64,000 nucleotides of DNA, taken from contig CM055901.1 in NCBI GenBank assembly GCA_029582155.1, positions 8,288,874 through 8,352,873 of the forward strand. The letters are read 5' to 3'. The notes beneath the pieces were generated by a model. The model searched no databases and had not been told where the DNA came from. It worked only from the letters and a program-made list of their open reading frames with translations. Positions within the stretch are counted from its first letter, which is position 1. Every line of letters begins with the position of its first letter. Both the position numbers and the translations under genes were made by a program. Shown here piece after piece: positions 62,540 through 64,000 of this stretch. This DNA comes from Panopea generosa (taxonomy: Eukaryota > Mollusca > Bivalvia > Adapedonta > Hiatellidae).

Positions 62540-62721
62540 TACAGTCAAACCTGTGTAAATGATCACCTCTATTAAGCAGCCACGTATCTTAAGCAGCCAC
62601 ATTTGATATTTCCCATTTCTATGCTTAAAGAGCAAATTAACCTGTATCAAGCAACAACCTGTTACAAAAGACCACTTTTACTAATTGTCTTGACAGGCTG
62701 CTTATCACAAGTTTCACTGTA
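62540..62721. mobile_element. MITE, CAGTCAAACCT type
   Basis: About 182 bp. It starts TACAGTCAAACCTGTG and ends CAAGTTTCACTGTA. TTAAGCAGCCACATTTG and TTCTATGCTTAAAGAGC match the other copies. It lies in the probable upstream BIG intron. Confidence 0.75.
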
Positions 62722-64000
62722 GATCAGCCAGATGATATACTGGTGATGTGTATTTACCTAGTTTATGTGAATCTTTGTTAAGAGACAGTACACTCCGAAA
62801 TTAACAAAGGGAGATAATTATGTATAGTTTTAGTGCAATTAGTAAGAAGAGTTATCTTAACTAATCAGATTGTTTAGAAAGATTGCAAGTCTTGTTTGAT
62901 TTCAATACCAGTATTGCAAGGTTATTCTTTTTTTCATATTTTTTTTCAATTCAAATTATTGAATTTGTTAATGTTGGCTCTCACATTTTCAAAATATATA
63001 AAAAAGATTACATATTCTTTTAATTAAAGTGTCGCTAAAAAGCTTTATATAAAATTACTATTATTATAACAAACACTCCTGTTAGACCTATGGATCACTA
63101 CTTACATGACTATTGAGAAGAAAGTGAAATATGTTTTCACCAAAGTTTGAATATAGCAAATCACTAGAGCACACAAAGAGCACTAAAATGTGTTAAAAGT
63201 TACACTTTAATTGTTACCATGAGATACTCGCACTCCTTAAAACCACTATCAAGTTCTAGATTTATAAATCTCTGAAAGTACAGCCAAAAGTAGGTTGCAA
63301 ATGAGTGCCAAAACATAACACATGAAATATCAAAAATATTTTAATAATTTGATCTATCTGTCTGCTTAATATTTAGAAATTCTTTATATCAGTATCTACA
63401 TGTCCACGTTACATTTTCAGTATGCATTTTATCACAAAATGGTAATATAGCTATTTTACTTATATATTTATTAAGGAAACCATTCATATATCTGTCGCTA
63501 ACATGTACAATTTTCTAAAAAGAAAATGGTAAATTCATTAACCGTTGAAAAGGCTTTTGAGGATGATTTTTAAAACAGGTTATATATATATATATACATA
63601 TTTTTTGTTTGTTTTATATTTATATATATACTTTTTTTTATTAACATAGATTATTGAAAATTTGAATAAAACACAGTTGTGGTGCATCTGAATGATAGGT
63701 TTGATGAATTAAACTTTCCTTTTTTTAACAAAATGAATTTCTGTTTTAAAGAATACTGGCAACGGGATGGAGTCAAATTTTATAAATACAATTGTGCTGA
63801 CTGTGCAAAATAATATTTGGTAATTTATGATGTTTTATCTTCAACAAATGTCCTCAAAATCAGACAGGCTGGATTTAAATCTTATTCAAGCAGAATTGTA
63901 AAATGTTAAAGTGTTGGTCATACACAGGCATCCACATTGGAACTGGGTTTTGCTAAAATCAAACTTGTTTTATTTAGAGATCATTAAAGAGAAAAGCATA

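Larger units (their letters stand above)
60009..64000. other. Probable BIG intron upstream of exon 59878-60008
   Basis: The BIG exon at 59878-60008 has an acceptor, so more exons lie on the high-coordinate side. I searched the - strand for the preceding BIG segment (the conserved region around FACNAAFPD in the family) and did not find it. Contents are the 29-bp array, one MITE and AT-rich sequence. Confidence 0.6.

Overview
The window is animal nuclear DNA, most likely from a mollusc and probably a bivalve. It is AT-rich, genes are split by GT-AG introns, and coding exons are sparse. It is crowded with tRNA-headed SINEs, short inverted-repeat elements and minisatellites. The species call is inference from repeat style and protein similarity. 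No rRNA gene, intact tRNA gene, CRISPR array, operon or bacterial gene is visible.

Two genes can be supported. The first, on the + strand at 15385-17890 with a 3' UTR probably reaching about 18.4 kb, encodes a 415-residue protein. It has a Ser/Thr-rich head, a long coiled coil and a basic disordered tail. I do not recognise the family with confidence. The second, on the - strand at 32364-60008, is the last ten coding exons (1440 nt, 479 residues plus stop) of an ARFGEF1/ARFGEF2 (BIG1/BIG2) orthologue, the brefeldin A-inhibited guanine nucleotide exchange factor for Arf GTPases. All ten exons join in phase across consensus splice sites. The exons coding for the N-terminal and Sec7 parts must lie beyond 64000.

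Layout: 1-15384 has no recognisable gene and holds SINE copies, a 10-bp minisatellite (6.5-7.9 kb), a palindromic 34-bp minisatellite (11.9-12.1 kb) and a CAGTCAAACC-type MITE (14.2 kb). 15.4-18.4 kb is the coiled-coil gene. 18.4-32 kb is intergenic and carries duplications, a 36-bp and a 31-bp minisatellite, a 95-bp foldback and a relic of a transposase DNA-binding domain. 32.4-60.0 kb is the BIG gene. Nearly every longer intron contains its own minisatellite or mobile elements, including four copies of a TTAA-flanked piggyBac-type MITE. 60.0-64 kb is probably BIG intron with a 29-bp array of about 1.2 kb.

The two genes show no evidence of working together. The most interesting material is the repeat biology: a MITE nested inside another MITE with a readable empty site, internal minisatellite birth inside two MITE copies, long near-perfect hairpins, and a 40-bp satellite with a three-unit higher-order pattern. 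I found no convincing new multi-gene system.
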